From: Paracoccus sp. (in: a-proteobacteria)
Lineage (GTDB): Bacteria; Pseudomonadota; Alphaproteobacteria; Rhodobacterales; Rhodobacteraceae
DNA length: 13,670 nt
Assembly: GCA_018056045.1 (NCBI GenBank)
Contig: JAGPGI010000029.1
Coordinates: 1 to 13,670, forward strand
Direction of reading: 5' to 3'
The translations under genes and the position numbers were made by a program. The notes beneath the pieces were generated by a model. It saw nothing but the letters and a program-made list of their open reading frames with translations. It searched no databases and had not been told where the DNA came from. Below, one piece after another: positions 1 through 6,513 of the stretch. Within the stretch, counting starts at the first letter, position 1. Every line of letters begins with the position of its first letter.

Positions 1-580
1 GATCGGTGCATTGTGTGCCGGGGTGGAAGGTCAGCGACGGGATATAGCCGCGATCCGCGACAGCGCGCAGCAGTTCCGCCGCCGTCTCGGGCGAAGCGCC
101 GAATTTCGAGCCGAAATCATAGGCCGCACCCAGAACCGGCAGCTTGAAGCGGGGCGAGATTTCGCAGCCCTCGGCGGGGACACGGGCGAACAGCTTTTCC
201 AGTTCCGAGTGGCTGTCCACCGACCAGGCCTTGATGCCGGCCTCGACCCCGTGGGCGATCTCGGCGCGCGAGCGGACGGGGTTGTGGTAATGGCGCGCGG
301 CATTGGGGGCAAGGCGGCCGATCAGGTCGATCTCATAGGGGGAGGCCACGTCAAAGCCCTGAATGCCGGCGGCGGCCAGCGTGCGGATCGCGGCCTCGTC
401 GGGGTTCGACTTGACGGCATAGGTCACGAGGCCCGGAAAGCCCTGAATGAAGCGCTGCGCGGTGGCGCGCAGGACAGACGGGGCAAAAGCCATCACCGGG
501 TTTTCCGGCGCAAGGCTGCGGATGATCTCGGCGGGGTTGGCCCAGACGGTCTTGGGCCCTCGGCCCTCGGTCAGTCCCAT
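1..580 (-). CDS. Type III PLP-dependent decarboxylase (ornithine decarboxylase-like), 3' end outside window
   Basis: The first 193 residues of a fold-type III PLP decarboxylase are present; the gene runs off the left edge. YAVKSNP (residues 54-60) carries the PLP-binding lysine K57. The FDVAS segment and FHPGTQC (185-191) are the other family signatures. Family enzymes decarboxylate ornithine, lysine or diaminopimelate; the ornithine/polyamine role is inferred from overall character. An in-frame ATG lies 6 nt upstream at 586, but the AAGGA ribosome site then sits too close, whereas it is about 7 nt from the ATG at 580, so 580 is preferred. A minus-strand TATACT (plus 611-616) is a plausible -10 about 24 nt upstream, with a weak -35. 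The gene is divergent from an Lrp/AsnC regulator that probably controls it. The substrate-discriminating C-terminal half cannot be seen. Confidence 0.85.
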   Translation of the reverse strand, partial: MGLTEGRGPKTVWANPAEIIRSLAPENPVMAFAPSVLRATAQRFIQGFPGLVTYAVKSNPDEAAIRTLAAAGIQGFDVASPYEIDLIGRLAPNAARHYHNPVRSRAEIAHGVEAGIKAWSVDSHSELEKLFARVPAEGCEISPRFKLPVLGAAYDFGSKFGASPETAAELLRAVADRGYIPSLTFHPGTQCTD

Positions 581-685
581 CGGCATGTCCTTCCAGTTCG
601 CGTGTCTTGGAGTATAAGTCTGCGCGCTGCGCGTTCCGATTGAAGCACCGAAAAAGGGTGGAATTGGCCGCAAGCCCGGTTAATA

Positions 686-702
686 TGCCGAAAATTTCGG
701 CA
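686..702. promoter_or_regulatory. Palindromic Lrp/AsnC operator candidate
   Basis: TGCCGAAAATTTCGGCA is a perfect palindrome around one central base (8-bp arms). It lies in the 124-bp divergent gap and ends 2 nt before the ATG at 705. Lrp/AsnC dimers typically bind AT-centred dyads of this size next to their own gene, so autoregulation and control of the decarboxylase are the natural reading. The palindrome is seen directly; binding is inferred. Overlap with the start region would also block transcription or translation of the regulator itself. Confidence 0.55.
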
Positions 703-704
703 AT

Positions 705-1151
705 ATGACGGGTGGGGACGTGGACGAGCTTGACCGGGGCATTCTGGCCCATCTGGCGCAGGATGCGCGCATGTCGGTGGCGGTGCTGGCGCGGCGGCTG
801 AAGGTGGCGCGATCCACCGTGCAGGCGCGGCTGGAGCGGCTGGAAACCTCGGGCGCCATTGCCGGATATACCCTGCGGCTGGGCGATTCTGCGCGCGAGC
901 AACGCATCCGCGCCACCTGCCTGCTGAATATCGAGCCGCGGGCGCAGGCCGCCATCCTGACCCGGTTGCGCAGCCTGCCCGAGGTCGAGCGCATCCATAC
1001 GACCAGCGGCCGGGTCGACCTTTTGCTGCAACTGGCCGCCACTTCGACCAGCCAGCTTGACGATGTGCTTGATCAGATCGGCGGTTTGAGCGGTGTGAAG
1101 TCCAGCGAGAGCCTGATCCACCTGTCCACCAAGCTTGATCGCGCCACCTAG
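705..1151 (+). CDS. Lrp/AsnC family transcriptional regulator
   Basis: A 148-aa protein with the classic Lrp layout. The N-terminus reads DELDRGILAHLAQDAR. A winged helix-turn-helix covers about residues 24-45 (SVAVLARRLKVARSTVQARL). The C-terminal RAM/ligand domain includes VERIHTTSGRVDLLLQLAA. It probably senses an amino acid and controls the divergent decarboxylase gene. Start is ambiguous: the ATG at 705 has no clear ribosome site and would be nearly leaderless, while a GTG at 720 gives the usual family start (M)DELDRGIL, 143 aa, and follows GGGTGGGGAC. Its TAG stop interlocks with the rsmD stop as CTAG (1148-1151). Confidence 0.9.
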   Translation: MTGGDVDELDRGILAHLAQDARMSVAVLARRLKVARSTVQARLERLETSGAIAGYTLRLGDSAREQRIRATCLLNIEPRAQAAILTRLRSLPEVERIHTTSGRVDLLLQLAATSTSQLDDVLDQIGGLSGVKSSESLIHLSTKLDRAT

Positions 1152-1714
1152 GCGGGATCGGCGCGCAACAGCGTGACCACGGTGTCGCCATATTTGCGCT
1201 GGTCGATCCGGGTCAGGCCGGCGACCGGGGCAGGGGGCGTCGATTCCTCCCAGACCACCATGGCGCCGGGGGCAAGCCAGCCGCCCGAGATGACATCCGC
1301 CATGGCCTTTTCGCCCAGGCTCTTGCCATAGGGCGGGTCCAGAAACACCAGCCCGTAGCCCGCGCCGCGATTTTCACCCAGCCGGGTGGCGTCGCGGCGC
1401 CAGACATCGGTGACGCCCATGGCGCGAGCTTTCTCGATATTGGTGCGCAAAAGCGCCCGCGCCGCCACGCCGTCATCGACAAAGGCCACGCGGGCGGCGC
1501 CGCGCGACAGCGCCTCAAGGCCCAGCGCGCCGGTGCCGGCAAACAGGTCCAGAACCCTTGCGCCGGGGATTGGATTGCCATGGGTGCCGTTGATCAGCAG
1601 GTTGAAGATCGCCTCGCGCACCCGGTCGGTCGTCGGGCGCAGATGCGCCGCAGGATCGCCCGCCCCGACATCGGCCAGTTTCAGCCCGCGCAGATTGCCG
1701 CCGACGATGCGCAT
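1148..1714 (-). CDS. rsmD: 16S rRNA (guanine(966)-N(2))-methyltransferase RsmD
   Basis: A 188-aa protein of normal RsmD length. MRIVGGNLRG and the RPTTDRVREAIFNLL segment (26-40) are RsmD hallmarks. DLFAGTG (56-62) is the SAM-binding motif I and DPPY (126-129) is the N6/N2-methyltransferase catalytic motif IV. The family methylates G966 of 16S rRNA using SAM during 30S assembly. The ATG at 1714 shares its A with the TGA of the upstream oxidoreductase (TGATG), so the two are probably translationally coupled; a GTG one codon earlier would overlap further. The 3' end meets the Lrp gene convergently with a 4-nt stop overlap. Confidence 0.93.
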   Translation of the reverse strand: MRIVGGNLRGLKLADVGAGDPAAHLRPTTDRVREAIFNLLINGTHGNPIPGARVLDLFAGTGALGLEALSRGAARVAFVDDGVAARALLRTNIEKARAMGVTDVWRRDATRLGENRGAGYGLVFLDPPYGKSLGEKAMADVISGGWLAPGAMVVWEESTPPAPVAGLTRIDQRKYGDTVVTLLRADPA

Positions 1715-2913
1715 CACATCAGCGCCTTGAGGTCGGCGGCCCCGGCGACGGCCTCGGGGGATGGCGACTTGCCGCCCTCGATCAGTCGCTTGCCGATCAT
1801 ATAGGCGCGGGCGTCATTGAGCGCGTCCACAGCGATCAGCCGCCCTTCGCGGAAATACCAGACCGAGCCGGAATGCGTCCCTGTTCCGGGCCGCGTCACC
1901 ACTCGGTCATAGCCGGCATTCAGCCCGGCGATCTGCAATTTGGCGTCGAACTGATCTGACCAGAACCACGGTTTCGGGACGTAATCGGCCCCGGCGCCAA
2001 GGATGTTGGCTGCCACCGCCTCGGCCATGTCGATGGCGTTGCCGACGCTTTCCAGCCGCATTCGCCCGCCCGGGACTGCAAAGCTGGCGCAATCCCCGGC
2101 CGCCCAGATTGCCGGGTCCGAGGTCCGGCCCTGCGCGTCGGTGGCGATGCCGTTGTCGATCACCAGCCCGGCCGCCTCGGCCAGCGCGGTTTCGGGGCTG
2201 ATGCCGATGCCGCAGGCGACCAGATCGGCGGGCAGGTGGCGGCCATCCGACAGTTCGACCCCGTCCGCCGCATCGGTGCCGGTGATGCGGGCGATGCCGG
2301 TGCCTTCGATGATGTCAACGCCGTGATCGCGGTGCAGGTCGCGGATCATGTCGGCGGTCTCGGGCGCGGCGACGCGGCCAAGGATGCGGGGCGCGGCCTC
2401 GACCAGCGTGACCTCCAGTCCCAGCTTTCGGGCGACGGCGGCGGCCTCAAGCCCGATATAGCCGCCGCCGATCACCACCAGACGGCGACCGGGCAGCAGC
2501 ATGGGTTTCGCGGTCTGGATATCGGCGATGTTGCGCACCACGTTGACGCCGGGCAGGTGCCCGCCCATGGCGGCGGGCAGGCGGCGGGGCGTCGCGCCAA
2601 GGGTCAGCGCCAAAGCGTCATAGGCATGGCTGCCCTTGTCGGTGGTGACGGTTCTGGACGCCGGGTCTATCCCGGTCACGCGCTCGCCCAGCCGCAGGCC
2701 GATGCCGTTTTCCGCCCACCATTCCGGGGCGCGGAGCGTCAGCCGCTCCTCGTCCATTTCGCCCAGCAGATAGGCCTTGGACAAAGGCGGGCGCTGATAG
2801 GGGGCGACGGGTTCCTCGCCGATCACGGTGATCCCGCCCTTGTGCCCCAGCGCGCGCAGTTTTGCCGCCAGCGAGGCCGCAGCCTGTCCCGCGCCCAGGA
2901 TCACGATGTTCAT
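1714..2913 (-). CDS. FAD/NAD-dependent oxidoreductase (ferredoxin/rubredoxin reductase-like)
   Basis: A 399-aa flavoprotein with two Rossmann motifs: FAD site ILGAGQAAASLAAKL (5-19) and NAD(P)H site VVIGGGYIGLEAAAVARKLG (146-165), followed by E172 of the VTLVEAAPRIL segment. APYQRPPLSKAYL (37-49) and WAAGDCA (270-276) are typical of the rhodocoxin/putidaredoxin reductase group. A C-terminal reductase domain begins near WFWSDQFDAKLQIAGL (316-331). Family members pass electrons from NAD(P)H to a [2Fe-2S] ferredoxin serving a P450 or Rieske oxygenase, but no ferredoxin or oxygenase gene is nearby, so the partner is unknown. Start 2913 is supported by MNIVILGAG and an upstream GAGGG 6 nt away; a longer open frame upstream is not used. 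It is divergent from the peroxiredoxin. Confidence 0.88.
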   Translation of the reverse strand: MNIVILGAGQAAASLAAKLRALGHKGGITVIGEEPVAPYQRPPLSKAYLLGEMDEERLTLRAPEWWAENGIGLRLGERVTGIDPASRTVTTDKGSHAYDALALTLGATPRRLPAAMGGHLPGVNVVRNIADIQTAKPMLLPGRRLVVIGGGYIGLEAAAVARKLGLEVTLVEAAPRILGRVAAPETADMIRDLHRDHGVDIIEGTGIARITGTDAADGVELSDGRHLPADLVACGIGISPETALAEAAGLVIDNGIATDAQGRTSDPAIWAAGDCASFAVPGGRMRLESVGNAIDMAEAVAANILGAGADYVPKPWFWSDQFDAKLQIAGLNAGYDRVVTRPGTGTHSGSVWYFREGRLIAVDALNDARAYMIGKRLIEGGKSPSPEAVAGAADLKALM

Positions 2914-2926
2914 TTTCTGCCCTCGC

Positions 2927-2955
2927 TGGTCTGCCTGCGCGCCGCAGCCTATAGT
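2927..2955 (+). promoter_or_regulatory. Candidate sigma70-type promoter for the peroxiredoxin
   Basis: In the 78-bp divergent gap, TATAGT (2950-2955) is a good -10. TGGTCT (2927-2932) sits 17 nt upstream as a poor -35, matching 3 of 6 consensus bases. This would give a leader of roughly 30 nt before the ATG at 2992. On the opposite strand the same AT island reads ACTATAGG and could serve the flavoprotein gene. This is assigned by eye only. Confidence 0.3.
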
Positions 2956-2991
2956 CGGCCCCACGACGATGCAATTCACGGAGAAACGCAC

Positions 2992-3474
2992 ATGTCCATT
3001 TCCAAAGGCGACAAGCTGCCCGCAGGCCAGTTGCTGAAACCCGGCGCGAACGGCCCCGCGCCGCTGGATGCGGCCGATCTGGCGCAGGGCCGGGTGGCGA
3101 TCTTTGCCGTGCCGGGCGCCTATACGCCGACCTGCTCGAACGCGCATATGCCCAGCTTCGTGAAGAATGCCGACAAGTTCCGCGAGCGGGGCGTCTCGCG
3201 CGTGGTCTGCATCACCGTGAACGACCCCTTTGTCGCCGGTGCATGGGCCAGCGATACCGGCGCCTCGGCGGCAGGGATCGAGGTTCTGGCCGATGCCGAT
3301 GGCAGCTATACCAAGGCGCTTGGCATGAACATCGTGGGTGACGGCTGGGTCAATGGCCGCTCGAAGCGCTATGCGATGCTGGTCACGGATGGCGTGGTCA
3401 CGGAACTTCAGGTCGAGGAATCGCCGGGAGCCTGCTCGATTTCCTCGGGCGATTCGCTGCTGGACCTGATCTGA
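2992..3474 (+). CDS. Peroxiredoxin, Prx5/AhpC-TSA type
   Basis: A 160-aa thioredoxin-fold peroxidase of Prx5 length. PGAYTPTCS (41-49) holds the catalytic triad elements T45 and the peroxidatic cysteine C48; R126 in GRSKRYAML is the likely catalytic arginine. A further cysteine, C148, in VEESPGACSISSGD is a possible resolving residue. The family reduces H2O2, alkyl hydroperoxides and peroxynitrite in the cytoplasm using glutathione, glutaredoxin or thioredoxin. Start MSISKGDKLP follows GGAG by 8 nt. The last 67 nt overlap the 3' end of the HxlR gene on the opposite strand, so the two converge without room for a terminator. Confidence 0.93.
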   Translation: MSISKGDKLPAGQLLKPGANGPAPLDAADLAQGRVAIFAVPGAYTPTCSNAHMPSFVKNADKFRERGVSRVVCITVNDPFVAGAWASDTGASAAGIEVLADADGSYTKALGMNIVGDGWVNGRSKRYAMLVTDGVVTELQVEESPGACSISSGDSLLDLI

Positions 3475-4121
3475 GGCATCAAGCTGAAGAGATCGGCGAA
3501 AGCCTGCGCGGCGGCCACGTCGCCGTGCAGGGTGATCTTGCCCAATGAGGCCAGCGTCTGCGGACCCGGGCCATAGATCGCGGCGGCCAGCGCATTGCCG
3601 CTGCCCTTCAGCAGGAAATCCCCCTGCGGCGCGCGCGCGGCCCTGACCTGCGGCGCGCCAAGGCGTGACAGCGTGACCTCGAACCCCTCATGTCCCGAAA
3701 GGAAGGCGGCGCGCAGCGGCGATCCGGCCGCGCGGCCCGCATCCACCGTCGCCGAGATCGAGATCATCAGCGCCGAAATGCTGATGAATTTCGACGGGTC
3801 GTGCCCCGGCATCATCAGCGCCCAGCGGCAGAGTTCGGTCAGCACCGGATGCAGGGCACGGCCCTGATCGGTCAGCGCATAGATCCCCAGCACCGCGTCA
3901 TGGCTGACCACGCCCACCTGCACCAGTTGCGCCAACCTTTGCGTCAGCACGCTGGCGGTGATGCCCGGCAGGCCCGCGCGCAGCATCTGGAAGCGCTTGG
4001 GTTCAAACATAAGTTCGCGCACCACCAACAGCGCCCAGCGGTCGCCGATGAGGTTCAGGGCGTGGGCGCCCAGGCAGCCCTCGTCATAGCGGAGGCGCGA
4101 GATTTTGCCGGCGTCAGTCAT
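3408..4121 (-). CDS. HxlR-family transcriptional regulator with C-terminal SCP2-like extension
   Basis: A 237-aa protein. Residues 15-105 are an HxlR winged helix: GCLGAHALNLIGDRWALLVV, then RFQMLRAGLPGITASVLTQRL and the YALTDQGRAL wing. Residues from about 140 onward resemble an SCP2 sterol-transfer-like domain (FEVTLSRLG to ASLGKITLHGDVAAAQAFADLF), roughly doubling the length of a typical 110-150-aa HxlR protein. C16 occupies the N-terminal position of the thiol sensor in HxlR regulators such as YodB; C98 is a second cysteine. It is divergent from the DUF1428-VOC-VOC-GST genes and is the obvious candidate to control them. Its last about 21 codons, rich in Ser and Glu, are antisense to the peroxiredoxin end. 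Sensing by C16 is inferred from the family. Confidence 0.88.
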   Translation of the reverse strand: MTDAGKISRLRYDEGCLGAHALNLIGDRWALLVVRELMFEPKRFQMLRAGLPGITASVLTQRLAQLVQVGVVSHDAVLGIYALTDQGRALHPVLTELCRWALMMPGHDPSKFISISALMISISATVDAGRAAGSPLRAAFLSGHEGFEVTLSRLGAPQVRAARAPQGDFLLKGSGNALAAAIYGPGPQTLASLGKITLHGDVAAAQAFADLFSLMPQIRSSSESPEEIEQAPGDSST

Positions 4122-4125
4122 GTTT

Positions 4126-4152
4126 TGATATTATCAGTTGCTTTTTGCTACT
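4126..4152. promoter_or_regulatory. Candidate HxlR operator in the divergent intergenic gap
   Basis: Two dyads overlap here, immediately upstream of the HxlR start. TGATATTATCA (4126-4136) is a perfect palindrome around one base. AGTTGC-TTTTT-GCTACT (4136-4152) is an inverted repeat with 5 of 6 arm matches and a 5-nt T spacer. The second has the size and spacing expected for an HxlR dimer site. Together they fit autorepression plus control of the gene starting at 4213. The dyads are seen directly; the binding is inferred. Confidence 0.45.
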
Positions 4153-4212
4153 ACAAGCGCCACGCTAGGTCGCATCGGTGCTTTTCGTGCCATAATATGG
4201 AGGAGAAAACAC

Positions 4213-4569
4213 ATGACCTATTATTCCGGATTCCTGCTGGCTGTCCCGACTGCGAACAAGCAGGCCTATGCCGATCATGCCGTCAAATCATGGCCTGTCT
4301 TTCAAAAGCGCGGCGCGCTGCGCATGATCGAGGCCTGGGGCGAGGATGTGCCCCATGGCAAGGTCACCGATTTCTACATGGCGACCAAGGCCAAGGACGA
4401 TGAAACCGTGGTCTTTTCATGGATCGAATGGCCGGACCGGGCCACCGCCGACGCGGCCTTCGCCTCGATGATGGAGGATCCCGACATGCAGAACATGGGC
4501 GAGATGCCCTTTGACGGCATGCGGATGATGTGGGGCGGCTTTGCGCCCATCGTGGATGTCAAAGCCTGA
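4213..4569 (+). CDS. DUF1428 domain-containing protein (YbaA-like)
   Basis: A 118-aa protein of normal DUF1428 length. Family features are the start MTYYSGFLLAVP, the EAWGEDVPHGKVTDFYMATKA segment (about 44-63), VVFSWIEWPDRATAD and the C-terminal PFDGMRMMWGGFAPI. It belongs to the dimeric ferredoxin-like alpha/beta-barrel group; its biochemical function is not established. A strong ribosome site, GGAGGAG, lies about 8 nt upstream. It is the first gene of a same-strand run with gaps of 10, 11 and 72 nt to the next genes. Its position beside an HxlR regulator and VOC/GST enzymes suggests a role in handling toxic small molecules, which is inference. Confidence 0.9.
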   Translation: MTYYSGFLLAVPTANKQAYADHAVKSWPVFQKRGALRMIEAWGEDVPHGKVTDFYMATKAKDDETVVFSWIEWPDRATADAAFASMMEDPDMQNMGEMPFDGMRMMWGGFAPIVDVKA

Positions 4570-4579
4570 GGAGATCGCC

Positions 4580-5002
4580 ATGCCCTTCGTTCCCTATCTG
4601 TCCTTTCAGGGCCAATGCGCCGAGGCTTTCGCCTTTTACGGCAAGGTCTTTGGCGCCAAGCCCGAGACCAGCCCGTTTTCCGAAATCCCCGCCGATGCGC
4701 AGGCCCCGGAATTGACACCCGAACAGAAGGGCTGGCTGATGCATGCCCAGATCGTGACCCCGGACGGCGTCCTGATGGGTGCCGACATGCCGCCGCAATA
4801 TGGCGGCGTGCCTCAGGCCGGGGTCTCGATCTCGGTCACGCGGGCGGATGACGCCTCGGCGCGGCAGCTTTTCGACACGCTGGCCGATGGCGGGACGGTC
4901 ATCATGCCTTACGGCCCGACCTTTTTCGCCAAGGGCTTTGGCATGTGCGCCGACCGTTTCGGCACCAGCTGGATGGTCAGCCACGGCATGACCGATTGCT
5001 AG
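4580..5002 (+). CDS. VOC family protein, PhnB/3-demethylubiquinone methyltransferase-like
   Basis: A 140-aa single vicinal-oxygen-chelate domain. The start, PYLSFQGQCAEAFAFYGKVFGAK, is typical of the PhnB-like branch, as are the GWLMHAQIVTPDGVLMGADM strand region and the ending DRFGTSWMVSHG (compare the common DRFGTPWMV). Proteins of this branch are often annotated as 3-demethylubiquinone-9 methyltransferase or glyoxalase-like without proof, and the substrate is unknown. A GAGGAG ribosome site lies just upstream. Spacing of 10 nt after DUF1428 and 11 nt before the next VOC gene supports one transcript. Confidence 0.9.
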   Translation: MPFVPYLSFQGQCAEAFAFYGKVFGAKPETSPFSEIPADAQAPELTPEQKGWLMHAQIVTPDGVLMGADMPPQYGGVPQAGVSISVTRADDASARQLFDTLADGGTVIMPYGPTFFAKGFGMCADRFGTSWMVSHGMTDC

Positions 5003-5013
5003 GAGAAACTGCG

Positions 5014-5802
5014 ATGTATCACGGAAAACCCTGCTGGTTCGAGCTGGCGACCGACAAGGGCGCGCTGGCGGCGGCCACGACCTTTTACAGCACGGTCTTT
5101 GGCTGGAACTTTGCCGATGCCGGCATGGAGGGCATGACCTATCATCTGGCCAGCCTTGACGGCGACATGATCGCCGGCGCCATGGAGATGCCGGCTGATG
5201 TCGTCGGCATGCCGCCGGCATGGATGATCTATCTGGACGTTGACGATATCGACGCGGCGGCGGTGAAAATCAGGTCGCTGGGCGGCATGATCTTTCGCGA
5301 GCCCGCCGATGTTCCCGGGACCGGTCGCTTTGCCATCGCGGCCGACCCGCAGGGCGCGGCCTTTGGCTTGCTTGAACCCGCGCCGATGGACCCGAACCCG
5401 CCGGTCGAGGCGGGCGCGTGGAATCAGCGCAAGGACGGCCATGGCAACTGGATCGAGCTGATGAGCACCGATCCCGCCACGGGCTTTGATTTCTATGCGG
5501 CGCTGTTTGGCTGGACCAGATCCCGGGCCGTCGACATGGACGGGATGGGCACTTATCAGCTGTTCGCGTGGCAGGGCACCGATATCGGCGGCATGATGGG
5601 GCTGGGCAATGCGCCGCAACCCTGCTGGCTGCCCTATTTCGGTGTGAACGGCGTCAAGGCGGCGATGACCCGCATTACCGATGCCGGCGGCACGGTGCTG
5701 CACGGTCCCGTCGAGGTGCCTGGCCCGGCCCATATTGCCGTGATCCGCGACCCGCAGGGCGCGCATTTCGCCATCGTCGGGCCGCTGCATCATAGCGAAT
5801 GA
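5014..5802 (+). CDS. Tandem-VOC (glyoxalase/bleomycin resistance-like) protein
   Basis: A 262-aa protein made of two VOC modules. Each has a FY..(V/L)FGW signature: residues 22-30 (FYSTVFGWN) and about 162-170 (FYAALFGWT). Each ends with a DPQGA strand: IAADPQGAAFGLLEP near 108-122 and IRDPQGAHFAIVGPL near the C-terminus. The layout matches CFP30B-type glyoxalase-like proteins, in which two modules pair to build the site normally formed by a dimer. The substrate is unknown. An AGGAG ribosome site precedes ATG 5014 by 9 nt. The gene is followed by a strong hairpin before the GST gene. Confidence 0.9.
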   Translation: MYHGKPCWFELATDKGALAAATTFYSTVFGWNFADAGMEGMTYHLASLDGDMIAGAMEMPADVVGMPPAWMIYLDVDDIDAAAVKIRSLGGMIFREPADVPGTGRFAIAADPQGAAFGLLEPAPMDPNPPVEAGAWNQRKDGHGNWIELMSTDPATGFDFYAALFGWTRSRAVDMDGMGTYQLFAWQGTDIGGMMGLGNAPQPCWLPYFGVNGVKAAMTRITDAGGTVLHGPVEVPGPAHIAVIRDPQGAHFAIVGPLHHSE

Positions 5803-5814
5803 CGGTGCGAATGA

Positions 5815-5846
5815 CCGTGCTGGCGGCGCTGGCGCCGCCAGCACGG
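5815..5846 (+). terminator. 15-bp GC-rich hairpin between the VOC and GST genes
   Basis: CCGTGCTGGCGGCGC (5815-5829) and GCGCCGCCAGCACGG (5832-5846) are exact reverse complements separated by 2 nt; in RNA the loop would open to about 4 nt. No T-run follows, so this is not a textbook intrinsic terminator. It may be a 3'-end stabiliser, an attenuator lowering GST expression, or a mobile palindrome. A weaker stem, ACGGT (5802-5806) with ACCGT (5814-5818), shares bases with the left arm and would be mutually exclusive. Confidence 0.5.
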
Positions 5847-5874
5847 GCCCCGACTTGCAAGCAAAGGAGATGCC

Positions 5875-6513
5875 ATGAGCCTTGTCATCACCACCTATGA
5901 CTGGGTGCCCGATTTTGCCATCGGCTATGTCCGCGACCTGCGCCCGCGCTGGGCCTGCGCCGAGGCCGGGCTGGATTACAGCATCGAGACCACCAGCGTG
6001 CGCGAAAAGACCCCCGAACATTTCGCGCGCCAGCCCTTTGGCCAGGTGCCGATCCTGCGTGACGGCGATCTGTCGGTCTTTGAAAGCGGCGCGATCCTGC
6101 TTTATCTGGGTGAGCGCGCCGGGACGCTTTTGCCGAAAAGTCCCGCCCCCCGCGCCGAAACCCAGCAATGGCTGATCGCCAGCCTGAACACGCTGGAACC
6201 GGCGGTGATGGCCCTTGCGCTCGCGCGGATCTTCGACCGGGATGCGCAGGCCGCCGAACGTGCCCTGCCGCGCCTGCGGGACCGGTTGGGCCAGCTTTCG
6301 ACGGTGCTGGAGGGGCGCGACTTCATCGCCGCCGGACGCTTCACCATCGCCGACATCATGCTGACCGAGGTGCTGCGCATCGCGCAAAGCCTTGACGCGC
6401 TGGCGGATTATCCGGTGCTGAGCGATTATGTGGCGCGGATGACGGCGCGCCCGGCCTTTCAGCGCGCCCATGCCGCGCAGCTGGCGCATTTCGCCCCGCC
6501 GACCGGGCGCTGA
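5875..6513 (+). CDS. Glutathione S-transferase family protein
   Basis: A 212-aa cytosolic GST. The N-terminal thioredoxin-like domain contains GQVPIL (56-61) with the cis-proline P59 and the glutathione-binding E70-S71 pair in VFESGAILLYL. The all-helical C-terminal domain includes RDFIAAGRFTIADIMLTEVLRI, the conserved N-capping/hydrophobic-staple region. It probably conjugates glutathione to electrophiles or acts as a glutathione-dependent reductase or isomerase. AAAGGAG lies 5 nt before the ATG. It is the last gene of the HxlR-divergent cluster, 72 nt after the tandem-VOC gene and beyond the hairpin, so it may have partly separate expression. Confidence 0.92.
   Translation: MSLVITTYDWVPDFAIGYVRDLRPRWACAEAGLDYSIETTSVREKTPEHFARQPFGQVPILRDGDLSVFESGAILLYLGERAGTLLPKSPAPRAETQQWLIASLNTLEPAVMALALARIFDRDAQAAERALPRLRDRLGQLSTVLEGRDFIAAGRFTIADIMLTEVLRIAQSLDALADYPVLSDYVARMTARPAFQRAHAAQLAHFAPPTGR

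Noticed and set aside
1715..1717. GTG start for rsmD one codon before the ATG
   Set aside because: The ATG at 1714 gives the family-typical start MRIVGG and a TGATG junction, which is the simpler choice.
2236..2991. Plus-strand in-frame extension upstream of the peroxiredoxin
   Set aside because: It runs antisense through the flavoprotein and has no family signal. The ATG at 2992 has a ribosome site and matches the normal Prx5 length.
2914..3147. N-terminal extension of the minus-strand flavoprotein
   Set aside because: It passes through the divergent promoter region and into the peroxiredoxin gene. The Rossmann motif begins right after the ATG at 2913, as the family expects.
4999..6489. 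496-codon minus-strand open frame opposite the tandem-VOC and GST genes
   Set aside because: Shadow of two well-supported genes; composition is Arg/His/Gly-rich with no recognisable domain.
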